A stretch of 64,000 nt of DNA from Thermophagus sp052400625 (GTDB taxonomy: Bacteria > Bacteroidota > Bacteroidia > Bacteroidales > Marinilabiliaceae). Where the stretch lies: NCBI GenBank assembly GCA_052400625.1, contig JBQTGH010000001.1, one strand, 5' to 3'. A program made the position numbers and the translations under genes. The notes below the pieces were generated by a model. It saw nothing but the letters and a program-made list of their open reading frames with translations, was not told where the DNA came from and made no database searches. Shown in pieces: positions 9,315-19,075 of this stretch. Numbering within the stretch: position 1 is the stretch's first letter; each line of letters begins with the position of its first letter.

Positions 9315-10400
9315 TTACTTTCCTCCTGTAAGTTTTTGTTCAAGGGCTTCGGCTACCTCTTCAGGTGAATGAACTACTCCTCCGAAACGCCCAAAATGTT
9401 CTACTTTAACACGGCCATCAACCGCCAAGCGTATGTCTTCCACCATCTGGCCGGCACTCATCTCTACCGAAAGAATTCCTTTTAACCGGCCTGCAAGCTC
9501 CTGAATTTGTTTTACCGGAAACGGGAATAGAGTTATGGGGCGAAGAAGACCCACTTTAAGTCCTTTTTTCCTCAAGATCTCTTTAGCTGCTAACGAAATA
9601 CGTGCGCTACTACCATAAGCCACCAACAAATAGTCGGCATCATCGGTATCAATCGCCTCATAGCGCACTTCTTTCTCCTGTATTTCCTGATATTTTTTTT
9701 GAATCCTTCGGTTAGCTTCCTCATGTTTTTCTGAATCCAGCTCAACCGAAGTTATAATGTTGCGTTCCCTGTCATTTTTCTTGCCTGTAGTGGCCCAGGG
9801 ATACATTTTTTCTATCTCTTCGTTGGTCCAACGCTTTTTTTGCGGTTTCAGTTCCACTTTCTCCATCATCTGACCGATCATACCGTCAGACAATATCATG
9901 GCCGGATTACGGTATTTGAAGGCCAAATCTAAAGCCAACTCAACAAAATCAGCCATTTCCTGAACCGAAGCGGGCGCCAAAACTATTAATTTGTAATCAC
10001 CATGCCCACCTCCTTTGACCGACTGAAAATAATCGGATTGAGACGGCTGAATGGTTCCAAGGCCCGGACCTCCACGAACCACATTAACCACCAGACAGGG
10101 CAATTCTGCTCCGGCCAAATAACTAATGCCTTCCTGCATCAAGCTAATTCCGGGGCTGGATGAAGATGTCATAACACGCTTTCCACATCCGGCACCCCCA
10201 TATAACATATTGATGGATGCCACTTCACTTTCGGCTTGCAAAACCACCATTCCGGTTGTTTCCCATGGCTTTAGTGCCATCAGGGTTTCCATAACTTCCG
10301 ACTGAGGCGTAATCGGGTAACCAAAGTAACCGTCTACACCACAACGGATAGCTGCTTCGGCAATCGCTTCATTGCCTTTCATCAACCTTAGTTCACTCAT
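9315..10400 (-). CDS. vorB: 2-oxoacid:ferredoxin oxidoreductase, alpha subunit (VorB-like)
   Basis: A 361-aa alpha subunit. The N-terminal half has the pyrimidine-binding domain (GNEAIAEAAIRCGVDGYFGYPITPQSE, about 9-34; AESEVASINMLYGGAGCGKR, about 56-75). The C-terminal domain II begins near residue 255 (DYLLVAYGSSARI). It resembles proteins usually annotated as 3-methyl-2-oxobutanoate dehydrogenase subunit VorB in Bacteroidota, but 2-oxoglutarate oxidoreductase (KorA) is hard to exclude. It lies 51 bp after the ferredoxin subunit gene and is coupled to the beta subunit. Confidence 0.9.
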   Translation of the reverse strand: MSELRLMKGNEAIAEAAIRCGVDGYFGYPITPQSEVMETLMALKPWETTGMVVLQAESEVASINMLYGGAGCGKRVMTSSSSPGISLMQEGISYLAGAELPCLVVNVVRGGPGLGTIQPSQSDYFQSVKGGGHGDYKLIVLAPASVQEMADFVELALDLAFKYRNPAMILSDGMIGQMMEKVELKPQKKRWTNEEIEKMYPWATTGKKNDRERNIITSVELDSEKHEEANRRIQKKYQEIQEKEVRYEAIDTDDADYLLVAYGSSARISLAAKEILRKKGLKVGLLRPITLFPFPVKQIQELAGRLKGILSVEMSAGQMVEDIRLAVDGRVKVEHFGRFGGVVHSPEEVAEALEQKLTGGK

Positions 10401-10451
10401 TTGCTTATCGTTTCTTAATTCTGATTTCCTTTAAAGCTCTTTATTACGGCA

Positions 10452-10685
10452 TCACGCCATTTCTAACTTCTTTCGGTATACCGTAATGCAACTATCGGGA
10501 CATACCATTGCACAATTGGTACAACCGTTACAGGATTCCGGATGGGCCATAAACGCATAATTATAACCTTTTCCATTTACTTTATCGGACAATGCAATAA
10601 CATTTGTCGGACAGGCTTCCACGCAAAGTGAACATCCTTTGCAGGTTTCTGTATCAACCACGATACTTCCTATCATTTTTGCCAT
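10452..10685 (-). CDS. 2-oxoacid:ferredoxin oxidoreductase, delta subunit (2x[4Fe-4S] ferredoxin)
   Basis: A 77-aa dicluster ferredoxin with both complete CxxCxxCxxxC motifs: Cys15/18/21/25 and Cys52/55/58/62. As first gene of the operon it is the electron-transfer subunit that carries electrons from the TPP centre to soluble ferredoxin. That ferredoxin could feed an [FeFe] hydrogenase, for which the maturase gene hydE is encoded 11 kb away. Confidence 0.93.
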   Translation of the reverse strand: MAKMIGSIVVDTETCKGCSLCVEACPTNVIALSDKVNGKGYNYAFMAHPESCNGCTNCAMVCPDSCITVYRKKLEMA

Positions 10686-10986
10686 AACAAATCAATTTGA
10701 TTTTTTAACTCCATTACGAATTTAACCAAAATTTGTAATTCAACCTCATGACACCTGTCATTATTTCCTATAAACAAAGCAAATAAATGCAATTACAATT
10801 TGTAACCTTTTAAAAAATCAAGGAGTTAAGATAATTATTTATATGCATTCTATATTTTAGCCAAGCCAAAGAATACAGCACTGTTTTCCCCCGGTCCTTT
10901 GAATCAAAATTAAGCCTCCCGCCCAAACGCGCCAATGGCCAACGATCTTCGAAACAACCTCAAAAAAAATAACGATAAAACACTCT
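10686..10986. other. intergenic region upstream of the oxidoreductase operon
   Basis: About 300 AT-rich bases between the oxidoreductase operon and the aminotransferase gene, both on the minus strand. It must hold the operon promoter, but no clear TTTG/TAnnTTTG pair is visible on the minus strand. Two related stretches (ATTTGTAATTCAACC near 10732 and the divergent CAATTACAATTTGTAACC near 10790) may be operator half-sites. I see no ORF or RNA gene here. Confidence 0.35.
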
Positions 10987-12318
10987 TTATGAATGCAATG
11001 ATCGACTACCGGAAAATAATTTCAAACGGATGGCAAGGTCGTTCATTCTCTCTTTGCCCGTTTGCGATACACAGATCCTAAGTCCTTCGGTTCGAGTGCT
11101 GCCCGTTGTCGCTAGAGTGATGGCACTGATTCCGTATCGGATTAGTTCAAAAAGCAATTCTTCACCCGTCAAACCGGGAAAATAAATGGTAAAATAAAAT
11201 CCGTCGGCCAAGGGTTGGTCTTCATCTTTGGAATAAACAAGCTTGAAACCGTTCTTCTCAAAAAGCTTTTTCATCCCAGTAGCCCGATCTCCATATTCTT
11301 TAATGTGGCTTATAAAGTCATATTTTCCATCATTTACCGATTTGAGAAGTGCCGCAAGGCCCCATTGTGCAGAGTAAGAAGTACCCGCAGTGGTCGCATA
11401 CAGGGCTCCCTGCAATAAGGCGATCCCGAACCGCTCCGAATTAAACAAAGGCAAAAGACCTTCATAACGGCGCTCAAATAATTTATCGGATATCATTAAA
11501 CCACCAATCCTCTGGCCGGCATAGCTAAATATCTTGGAACTGGAAAACAGCAGCACGTAATTGTCAGTATATTTTGCCACAGTGGGTTGACTGGGAGGTA
11601 CGCCGGGTGTTCCGTAATGTTTGCGAAAATCCATTCCGAAATAAGCCAAATCCTCCATCACTATCACATCGTACTTATTGGCCATCTCACCTATTATGCT
11701 TAGTTCTTTCTCCGTAAAACAGATCCAGGAAGGATTATTGGGATTGGAATAAAGGATGGTACTGATATTGCCTTTTTTCAGATGCGATTCCAGTTTATGG
11801 CGCAGCTTGTCACCCCGGAAGTTATAAATATCGAAACTCTCGTACGGAATACCCTGTAAGACCAATTGCCTTTTATGAACGGGGAATCCGGGATCGATAA
11901 ATAATGTAGTATTTTTTTGAGGATGACATCGACTCGCAACCATAAAGGTAACATAAGAGGCCTGCATAGATCCCACCGTCGGGATACATCCTTCGGGACT
12001 GAGTTCTATATCCAAAAACAAACGGGCAAACCTTGACAATTCCACTTTCAGTTCTTTCATCCCCTCAATCGGTGGATAAACAGCAGAGATGCCATGGTCC
12101 AGGCCTTCCTTTTCTGCCAAAACGCCCAACTCGGGTGTTTTAAGTCCAGGCACTCCCATTTCGGTTCGGATAAATTTCACATCATGCAGATCCTCCAAAC
12201 GATTAACCAATTGCACAATCTGACGAATAGTGGAATATGAAAGACTGGTTATTCCATATTCGTTACATAATTGAGTGATAACCTCTTTACTAATTGGAAA
12301 AGGATTCTTCGGTGACAT
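10987..12318 (-). CDS. PLP-dependent aminotransferase, class I/II fold
   Basis: A 443-aa fold-type-I aminotransferase. It shows NPNNP (192-196), the PLP-pyridine Asp in MEDLAYFG (Asp223), the Schiff-base Lys262 in SSSKIFSYAG and the carboxylate-binding Arg270 in QRIGG. Transamination would give the 2-oxoacid that the neighbouring ferredoxin oxidoreductase consumes, so an amino-acid-catabolic role is likely. The substrate (branched-chain, aromatic or other) is not evident. It lies between the CoA-ligase-like gene and the oxidoreductase genes, all on the minus strand. Confidence 0.87.
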   Translation of the reverse strand: MSPKNPFPISKEVITQLCNEYGITSLSYSTIRQIVQLVNRLEDLHDVKFIRTEMGVPGLKTPELGVLAEKEGLDHGISAVYPPIEGMKELKVELSRFARLFLDIELSPEGCIPTVGSMQASYVTFMVASRCHPQKNTTLFIDPGFPVHKRQLVLQGIPYESFDIYNFRGDKLRHKLESHLKKGNISTILYSNPNNPSWICFTEKELSIIGEMANKYDVIVMEDLAYFGMDFRKHYGTPGVPPSQPTVAKYTDNYVLLFSSSKIFSYAGQRIGGLMISDKLFERRYEGLLPLFNSERFGIALLQGALYATTAGTSYSAQWGLAALLKSVNDGKYDFISHIKEYGDRATGMKKLFEKNGFKLVYSKDEDQPLADGFYFTIYFPGLTGEELLFELIRYGISAITLATTGSTRTEGLRICVSQTGKERMNDLAIRLKLFSGSRSLHS

Positions 12319-12401
12319 TAAAACAGTTTTTTATGGGATTTAATTATTACTCAAGGCAATTACTATCAATGTCTTGGGCATAGACCTTTTCTTTTCCCCG
12401 A

Positions 12402-13712
12402 TTATTCCACATTTCGTTTATCTATCACCCTCCGGGCCTTACCCTCACTTCTTTTTATGGTTTTAGGCTCTACGAGTTTGATATTTATCGAAAGCCCAAT
12501 GGTACTTTCAATCTGATTTTTAATCTTTTTCCCCAGGTTCTGCAGTTCACTGATTTTATCGTTATAAAAGCGATCTTCCACTTCCACATGCAATTCCAGC
12601 GTATCCAAATTATTTTTCCGATCCACTACCAGCAGGTAGTGCGGCGTAGTTTCATCCATCTCCAACAAGACACTCTCTATTTGTGAAGGAAAAAGATTCA
12701 CACCCCGGATTATCAGCATATCATCGCTCCGACCGGTACATTTTTCCATCCTCACAAGAGTTCTTCCGCATTCGCAGACACCATAGTGAAGTCGGGTCAA
12801 ATCTCGAGTACGGTAACGAATTATGGGAAGACCCTCTTTTGTAATAGTAGTAAACACCAATTCGCCCACTTCTCCTTCGGGCAATACTTCCAGAGTATCC
12901 GGATCAATGATCTCCGGAATAAAATGGTCTTCATTGATATGCAATCCCTTTTGACAACCACATTCGAAAGAGACCCCCGGTCCGATTATTTCACTTAATC
13001 CATAGATATCAAAAGCCTTTATTTTAAGTTTTTTTTCTATGTCGCGACGCATGTTCTCAGTCCACGGCTCGGCTCCGAAAATGCCCACTCTCAGTTTAAG
13101 TTCGTCTCGATCGATTCCGCTCTCGTCAAGGGCCTCGGCCAAATAGGAAGCATAGGATGGTGTGCAGGCCAATACGGTAGTACCAAATTCTTTCATCAGT
13201 TGCAATTGACGTCGGGTATTACCGCCCGATATGGGAATGACCGATGCCCCTACTTTCTCACCGCCATAATGAAGACCCAGTCCACCGGTAAACAATCCGT
13301 ATCCGTACGCGATTTGAATAAAATCCTTTTTCCCCACGCCCGCTCCGGTTAATGTTCGCGCAATCACCTCCGACCAAACCGCAATGTCGCCTCGCGAATA
13401 GCCCACAACCGTTGGCCGACCTGTGGTTCCCGACGAGGCATGAAGACGAATTATTTCACTCATGGGAACCGCAAATAATCCGAAGGGATAATTATCACGC
13501 AGATCCTGTTTCGTCGTAAAGGGCAACCGTTTTAAATCGTCTAACGATTGAATATTCTCAGGTCCCAGACCTTTTTCCTGCATCTTTGACCGGTAATAAG
13601 GAACATTGAAATAAACCCTTTCAATGGTGTCTCGTAACCGGTCACGCTGAACCTGCCTCATCTCTTCTCGGGGCATGGTCTCAAAGTGCCGGTTCCATAT
13701 CGATTGTTCCAT
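12402..13712 (-). CDS. phenylacetate-CoA ligase family protein (PaaK-like)
   Basis: A 436-aa adenylate-forming enzyme. The AMP-binding P-loop HASSGTTGRP (about 91-100), the YGLSE motif and the C-terminal lid region (TGRSDDMLIIRG..) are intact. The insert with CGC...CxCG resembles the Zn-binding cysteines seen in anaerobic PaaK homologues. It would make an aryl-CoA from an aryl acid and ATP/CoA. In anaerobes and archaea this gene commonly neighbours ACT-domain and indolepyruvate/2-oxoacid ferredoxin oxidoreductase genes, as here. It overlaps no neighbour and starts 6 bp after the ACT gene, so it is co-transcribed with it. Confidence 0.9.
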   Translation of the reverse strand: MEQSIWNRHFETMPREEMRQVQRDRLRDTIERVYFNVPYYRSKMQEKGLGPENIQSLDDLKRLPFTTKQDLRDNYPFGLFAVPMSEIIRLHASSGTTGRPTVVGYSRGDIAVWSEVIARTLTGAGVGKKDFIQIAYGYGLFTGGLGLHYGGEKVGASVIPISGGNTRRQLQLMKEFGTTVLACTPSYASYLAEALDESGIDRDELKLRVGIFGAEPWTENMRRDIEKKLKIKAFDIYGLSEIIGPGVSFECGCQKGLHINEDHFIPEIIDPDTLEVLPEGEVGELVFTTITKEGLPIIRYRTRDLTRLHYGVCECGRTLVRMEKCTGRSDDMLIIRGVNLFPSQIESVLLEMDETTPHYLLVVDRKNNLDTLELHVEVEDRFYNDKISELQNLGKKIKNQIESTIGLSINIKLVEPKTIKRSEGKARRVIDKRNVE

Positions 13713-13718
13713 AAAACT

Positions 13719-14144
13719 TTAAAATTTATACAAATCACTGGCAGAAATCAGCTCCAATTTATGCTTTTGAAGTTCCGCAAGCGCTTTCTCAATATTATCG
13801 CAACGCAATACAATAAAGGATTTATCGCCCGGCGAAAAGCCATAGAGATACTCGATATCGATACCAGCATTCGTAAGTATTTCAAGCGTTTTGGACAGGG
13901 CTCCGGGCGTATTGGGCGTGGCAAATGAAACAACCTCATTCATATTCACAGAAAAGTTGTGCTCTTTTAAGACCGACCAGGCTTTTTCAGGTTCGGAAAC
14001 AATCATACGGAGAATTCCAAATTCTGATGAATCAGCGATGCTGCAGGCCGACACATTGATTTTGGCCTCTCCAAGAATGCCAAAGACTTCATTGAGGCGA
14101 CCGGAACGATTTTCCAAAAAAATCGACAACTGTTTAATGACCAT
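13719..14144 (-). CDS. tandem ACT-domain amino-acid-binding regulator
   Basis: A 141-aa protein made of two ACT domains (about residues 1-68 and 70-139). The first starts at MVIKQLSIFLENRSGRLNEV, the classic ACT strand-helix. I chose the ATG at 14144; ten residues upstream in frame are not ACT-like. It is the first gene of a unit with the PaaK-like ligase (6 bp apart). Stand-alone ACT pairs of this type usually bind an amino acid and are often seen next to phenylacetate-CoA-ligase genes. A regulatory role toward the ligase is inference. Confidence 0.88.
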   Translation of the reverse strand: MVIKQLSIFLENRSGRLNEVFGILGEAKINVSACSIADSSEFGILRMIVSEPEKAWSVLKEHNFSVNMNEVVSFATPNTPGALSKTLEILTNAGIDIEYLYGFSPGDKSFIVLRCDNIEKALAELQKHKLELISASDLYKF

Positions 14145-14566
14145 ATAACGATTTCTTTTTTTGAATAAAACCACGGAAATTTACAAATTATTAACAATTT
14201 TTTCAATTTTTGAAACAAAAACTTTGAACCACCATCGGATCCCTTTTTATTTCTGCTGTCCATAGCCTCCAGATGCTATGATTCAATACATCTCCAACTA
14301 GATTATCTGCTAAAAGGGGAATATTTTATGCCCTTTTCCAAACTTTTCTCCTGAATAGGACATTTTTGTTTGGTAAACCTAAACTCTTTGCACTATTTTT
14401 GCTGTGTACAGCAAAACAGTAACCTTCAGGCAAAAGAGTTTAGCATTTCGTCGCGAAGAGCCAGCCCCCTAACAAAAAATAAAAATTCCGTTTTCAACCA
14501 TTTACAGATTCTAATTCAGGATCTGAGGGTTTTCTGTTTTGGACATTCCGAATTACCGAACAACAA
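14145..14566. other. divergent intergenic region between the ACT gene and tamB
   Basis: About 420 bases between the minus-strand ACT gene and plus-strand tamB. It contains one good plus-strand promoter (14369-14401), which leaves a 5' UTR of about 160 nt before tamB. A 71-aa frame within it has no coding character. No further RNA structure was recognised. Confidence 0.4.
14369..14401 (+). promoter_or_regulatory. Bacteroidota-type promoter upstream of tamB
   Basis: TTTG at 14369-14372, a 21-nt spacer, then TATTTTTG at 14394-14401. This matches the Bacteroidota sigma-ABfr consensus TTTG-N19-21-TAnnTTTG. Transcription would start near 14408. Confidence 0.6.
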
Positions 14567-17500
14567 ATGCGTTTCGCCACATTGACCAGAAATTACAACA
14601 AAATACTAATCATACTCCTGGGAATACTGATAGGCCTCCCTCTGGTGGGATCGGTATTTTTTATGCTTCCCGGCGTGCAAACCAGGATTGTTGCCGGCAT
14701 CACCCAGCGACTGAGCAACGATTTGAACACAGAAATATCCATTGGTCGGGTTCAGGCCTTACCATTTTCAGGCATTCGACTTGATAATTTTTTGATCCGC
14801 GATTTAAACAACGACACCCTACTCTTTTCTCCGGGCGTACATGCCGAAATCGACTATTTTTCACTTCTGAAAAAGCATTTTTTCATCGGAAGGGTGACGC
14901 TAGACCAACCTCAAATAAACATCAGCGAATACAACCAAAAATTGAACTTCTACTTCCTGATTGATTCCATTGGCTCCAATCGTGCCGACACCTCTCAGTG
15001 GCACTACTCGGTCAGGGGCTTCCGCATCAATGACGGAAATATCTCCTTTACACATTCCGTGCTTCATAATCCCAACCTCAAACACGATACCCTCTCCTTT
15101 AATCAGGTAAACATCGATCTGGAAAGAACATCGGGTGTGGCCGATTCACTTAACTTCAGGCTCAACAACCTAACCCTTCATGAAAAACTGGGCCTTTCTA
15201 TCCAAAGCGGGGGCGCCCGGGGACAAGTACGCCCGGATAAAATCTCCATTGATGATTTTTTCATTAAGACTCCTTTTTCCGAAATCAACATCGATCGTTT
15301 TGAAATACCGGTAAATCCGGAAAAAACCATTGCAGGAAGCAACAACCGGTTTTTGGCAGAAATAAAAAAGATCTATCTGTCGCCCAAAGAGATCGCCCTC
15401 TATCTGAAAAAATTCCCACAAATTGAAACATCCCTCGGACTCTCGGGAACGGTTTTTGGCTCCGGACAAAACCTGAAAGGTCGTGACATCTCTCTGCTTC
15501 TGGGCCGCGAAACCAGAATCAACCTCTCTTTCGACATCAGCGATCTTTCCAACTATCAGGAAACTTTCCTGTTCATGGATATCAAAAATCTGGAAACCAC
15601 TCCTTCCGATCTGGTTCGAATAGCGGGTCGTGCTCAAAGCCTGCAAGGCAACCATTTACCGGCTTTGGGAACCATCCAATACAGAGGTAATCTCACCGGG
15701 TTCATCACAGACCTGGTTGCATACGGCAATTTCACCACCGCCATGGGGAGTATCAGTACCGATATTGGAATAACATTCAACCAGGATCAATCAATTTCTT
15801 ATAGCGGGGCATTGAAAACCATCAACTTTAAGCTGGATGACATTCTCGGACGCAAACATCAATTTGGAGATCTATCGATGAATGTAGACATCAACGGTTC
15901 CTGGAAAAATAAAACCAATTATGCCACTTACATAAATGGGAAAATTCAGAAGTTTGAATGGAACCAATACTTATATCAAAACATTGACATTAACGGCTTG
16001 CTCACGCACCAGAGATTTGATGGTGCCGTGGCTGTTGTTGACCAATACGGCAATCTGAACTTCAACGGCGAAATAGATCTGTCGGCCCACATCCCCAGGT
16101 TTCAATTCACGGCAATGGTGGAAAACTTTATGCCCGATCGATTAAATATTTTACCCGGATTGGAAGAGGGCATTATCACCCTCACTATGAATGCCAATTT
16201 CGAAGGTGATAACCTTGATGATCTCTCCGGATTGGTGAGTATTTCGGATGGCTTAATTTATACCCCTCACACCTCCCTCGAGATAGACTCTCTCTCCCTG
16301 AAAGCTTTCAGAGATGACAATACGAAACGATTATCTCTCCGGTCCGACTTTATTGAGGCAGACCTGATCGGAGAATACCACTTTTCAGGAATTCGTCAAT
16401 CCTTTCTCCAAATGATTGCTGATTATCTTCCGTCGGTCCATCCCACCACGCCCCATCTACCAATATCAGAAAACCAATTTAAGTTCGATGTGTCCTTCGA
16501 TGGTTTTGACAAGGTACTGAAGCTCTTTTATCCCAATCTTTCCTTTGCCAACAGAGGAAACCTTAAAGGAGAAGTGGATTTCCGCAAACATATCTTTGAT
16601 ATCAATGCCTCATTTGAAAATCTGTCCGTTAACAACATCATTGCCAATGACATTCAGATCTATGCCAACACCAATAGATCCAAGAACCTGCAAATTGTAA
16701 CCCGCGCCAAACAGATCAACTGGAACGACAAATTAAATCTCTACAACTTCTCCATTCATCAAATGGCCGGGAAAGATACGCTGGACATGAACATTTTCTG
16801 GAATAATTGGGATGCGGTTACCAACAGCGGGGCCATCTACACCACCACAGCCTTTCGGAGAGAAAAGAACGAAGGATTCTATTTCGCCACCCATTTAAAG
16901 CCGTCAACCATGATTCTGGAAGACTCTCTCTGGAACATCAATGAAGCCAGACTTCTTTACACCCCACAATCCATAAGTATCCAGGGGCTTGATATTCATC
17001 ACCAGAAGCAGCGCCTGGCACTAAACGGTTTTCTCCATCGGAAGTCAGAAGACGGGTTGCGCCTTCTCATGGACAACATTGATATCTTTCAACTCTTTAA
17101 AGGAAGAAAGGAAGAAGGCCGACACTATTTCGGGGGAATGATTAACGGGAGTCTGGAAATTAAAAACTATTATCGTGAGCCGCTCTGGAAAGCCAATCTT
17201 TCCATCGACGATTTCAGTTTTGACGGCGACACTGCCGGGTTCTTCTCTATTGCTTCCTGGTGGGATCAAAACAAAGAAGCAGTGGTTGTCAACACTTCCT
17301 TGAAAGATGGAGATCGCACACCCCTTACCGGACAGGGAACCATCAATCCACGAGACAACAGTTTAGCCGTTGATCTGCAACTGGACCGTCTAAATGTCTC
17401 ATTTCTGGAAACGTTTATCGGAAAGATACTGCAAGACTTTAAGGCTACCGCTTCCGGAAATTTAAATTTAACCGGCCCTTTGAGCAAACCCCTGTTTACC

Positions 17501-19039
17501 GGACAAGTCAATGTTGACGAAGGACAATTCAATGTAGACCTCCTTCAAACTTCCTACAGCATTAAAGATTCGGTTTGGTTTTACCCCAATGAAATACGTT
17601 TCAGAGATGTTACTGTTCAGGACGAATACGGAAAAACCGGATCTTTCAATGGATCGATCTACCATACAGGGTTTAAAAACATGGTATATAACCTTCAGGT
17701 AGATATCAACAACCAGCTGGTTTTGGATACAAAAGCAAAAGACAACCCCTATTATTACGGTACCGTTTTTGCCAAAGGGAAATTGTTGGTTACCGGCACC
17801 ACCGGTAGCTTTGACTTATCCATCAGTGGCACCACCCTTGACAATACGCGTTTCTTCATCCCCATGAACGACACCGAAGAGGCTGAACAAAGCAATTTTA
17901 TCCGGTTTGTTTCTCCTAAGAATTATTCTTCCGGCAATAATACTTTGTCGGCCCAAAACAACTCTCAAAAATATACTGCCGACCTCTCGGGGATGGAACT
18001 CAACATGGAAATCGAAGTCACCCCTGCCGCACAGATTGAAATCATTTTTGATTCTGCGGCCGGAGATATGCTTAGTACCACCGGCAACGGAAATATTCAA
18101 ATTCTCCTCGACCGACAAGGGAATCTCAACTTTTTTGGAGAGTACGAAATCAATGACGGAGAATATCTCTTTTCTCTACAAAACCTTGTCAATAAGAAAT
18201 TCATCATCAACCAGGGGGGGAACGTAACCTGGCAGGGGGATCCCTACAAAGCGCGAATCAACATGACGGCGGTCTATAAAGTAAAAGCCCCGCTCTCCGA
18301 TTTGGTTGGGCCCATCTCCGACGGCGTTTCAGGAGATAATCAGGACATTTACCGACGGATTCCGATTTATTGTAACCTGAAACTTTCCGGACCTCTTGAA
18401 AGACCCGGTATTAAATTTGACATCGAGGCTCCTACCCTCAGCGAAAGCCGAGAAAGTTATATTCTCGATTTAATTTCTTCCGAAGATGAAATGAACCGAC
18501 AAGTGCTCTCGCTGCTGGTCCTGAATCGTTTTTACACGCCCGACTATCTGCGGATGGAAAATACGGAGAGCACACAAACCAACAATGCCGCCCTGGTAAC
18601 CACCACCGAGATGCTCTCCAATCAGCTGAGCCGTTGGCTCTCCAACATCAGCAGTGATGTGGATGTGGGCGTCAGCTATCGCCCCGAAGATAACCTTACC
18701 AGCGAAGAGATTGAAGTGGCCCTCTCCACCCAGATGTTTAACAACCGGGTGACCATCAACGGCAATGTGGGCTATGGGAAATATCAAACCAACACCAGTA
18801 AAATGGTGGGTGACTTTGACATGGATGTTAAACTCAATCCCGTCGGCACCATCCGCGCCAAAGCATATACCCGCTCCAATGATGATATCATCTACGAAAC
18901 CTCACCCACGACCCAGGGAATCGGGATCTCCTTTAAAGAAGAATTTGATAAATTCACCGACCTACTCCATAAATATTGGAAAGCCATCACCGGGAAAAAA
19001 GAGGACGAAGACACAAGCCAGAATCCACAGAGTAGATAA
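14567..19039 (+). CDS. tamB: TamB-like translocation and assembly module protein (DUF490)
   Basis: A 1490-aa protein with one N-terminal membrane anchor (about 12-36, IILLGILIGLPLVGSVFFML) followed by a very long run of beta-strand repeats typical of AsmA/TamB proteins. The conserved C-terminal DUF490 domain lies around residues 1050-1450 (for example DGEYLFSLQNLVNKKFIINQ). It would span the periplasm from inner to outer membrane and act in outer-membrane protein insertion or phospholipid transport. No TamA/BamA partner is adjacent. It converges with pgl, separated by only 36 bp, and no obvious terminator is seen between them. Confidence 0.92.
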   Translation: MRFATLTRNYNKILIILLGILIGLPLVGSVFFMLPGVQTRIVAGITQRLSNDLNTEISIGRVQALPFSGIRLDNFLIRDLNNDTLLFSPGVHAEIDYFSLLKKHFFIGRVTLDQPQINISEYNQKLNFYFLIDSIGSNRADTSQWHYSVRGFRINDGNISFTHSVLHNPNLKHDTLSFNQVNIDLERTSGVADSLNFRLNNLTLHEKLGLSIQSGGARGQVRPDKISIDDFFIKTPFSEINIDRFEIPVNPEKTIAGSNNRFLAEIKKIYLSPKEIALYLKKFPQIETSLGLSGTVFGSGQNLKGRDISLLLGRETRINLSFDISDLSNYQETFLFMDIKNLETTPSDLVRIAGRAQSLQGNHLPALGTIQYRGNLTGFITDLVAYGNFTTAMGSISTDIGITFNQDQSISYSGALKTINFKLDDILGRKHQFGDLSMNVDINGSWKNKTNYATYINGKIQKFEWNQYLYQNIDINGLLTHQRFDGAVAVVDQYGNLNFNGEIDLSAHIPRFQFTAMVENFMPDRLNILPGLEEGIITLTMNANFEGDNLDDLSGLVSISDGLIYTPHTSLEIDSLSLKAFRDDNTKRLSLRSDFIEADLIGEYHFSGIRQSFLQMIADYLPSVHPTTPHLPISENQFKFDVSFDGFDKVLKLFYPNLSFANRGNLKGEVDFRKHIFDINASFENLSVNNIIANDIQIYANTNRSKNLQIVTRAKQINWNDKLNLYNFSIHQMAGKDTLDMNIFWNNWDAVTNSGAIYTTTAFRREKNEGFYFATHLKPSTMILEDSLWNINEARLLYTPQSISIQGLDIHHQKQRLALNGFLHRKSEDGLRLLMDNIDIFQLFKGRKEEGRHYFGGMINGSLEIKNYYREPLWKANLSIDDFSFDGDTAGFFSIASWWDQNKEAVVVNTSLKDGDRTPLTGQGTINPRDNSLAVDLQLDRLNVSFLETFIGKILQDFKATASGNLNLTGPLSKPLFTGQVNVDEGQFNVDLLQTSYSIKDSVWFYPNEIRFRDVTVQDEYGKTGSFNGSIYHTGFKNMVYNLQVDINNQLVLDTKAKDNPYYYGTVFAKGKLLVTGTTGSFDLSISGTTLDNTRFFIPMNDTEEAEQSNFIRFVSPKNYSSGNNTLSAQNNSQKYTADLSGMELNMEIEVTPAAQIEIIFDSAAGDMLSTTGNGNIQILLDRQGNLNFFGEYEINDGEYLFSLQNLVNKKFIINQGGNVTWQGDPYKARINMTAVYKVKAPLSDLVGPISDGVSGDNQDIYRRIPIYCNLKLSGPLERPGIKFDIEAPTLSESRESYILDLISSEDEMNRQVLSLLVLNRFYTPDYLRMENTESTQTNNAALVTTTEMLSNQLSRWLSNISSDVDVGVSYRPEDNLTSEEIEVALSTQMFNNRVTINGNVGYGKYQTNTSKMVGDFDMDVKLNPVGTIRAKAYTRSNDDIIYETSPTTQGIGISFKEEFDKFTDLLHKYWKAITGKKEDEDTSQNPQSR

Positions 19040-19075
19040 TAGGAAAAGAAACATGGTGTGTCTGGTTGCTGGCCT

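Noticed and set aside
14003..14585. Short ORFs around the tamB promoter
   Set aside because: They overlap the ACT gene antisense or the promoter region and lack coding character.
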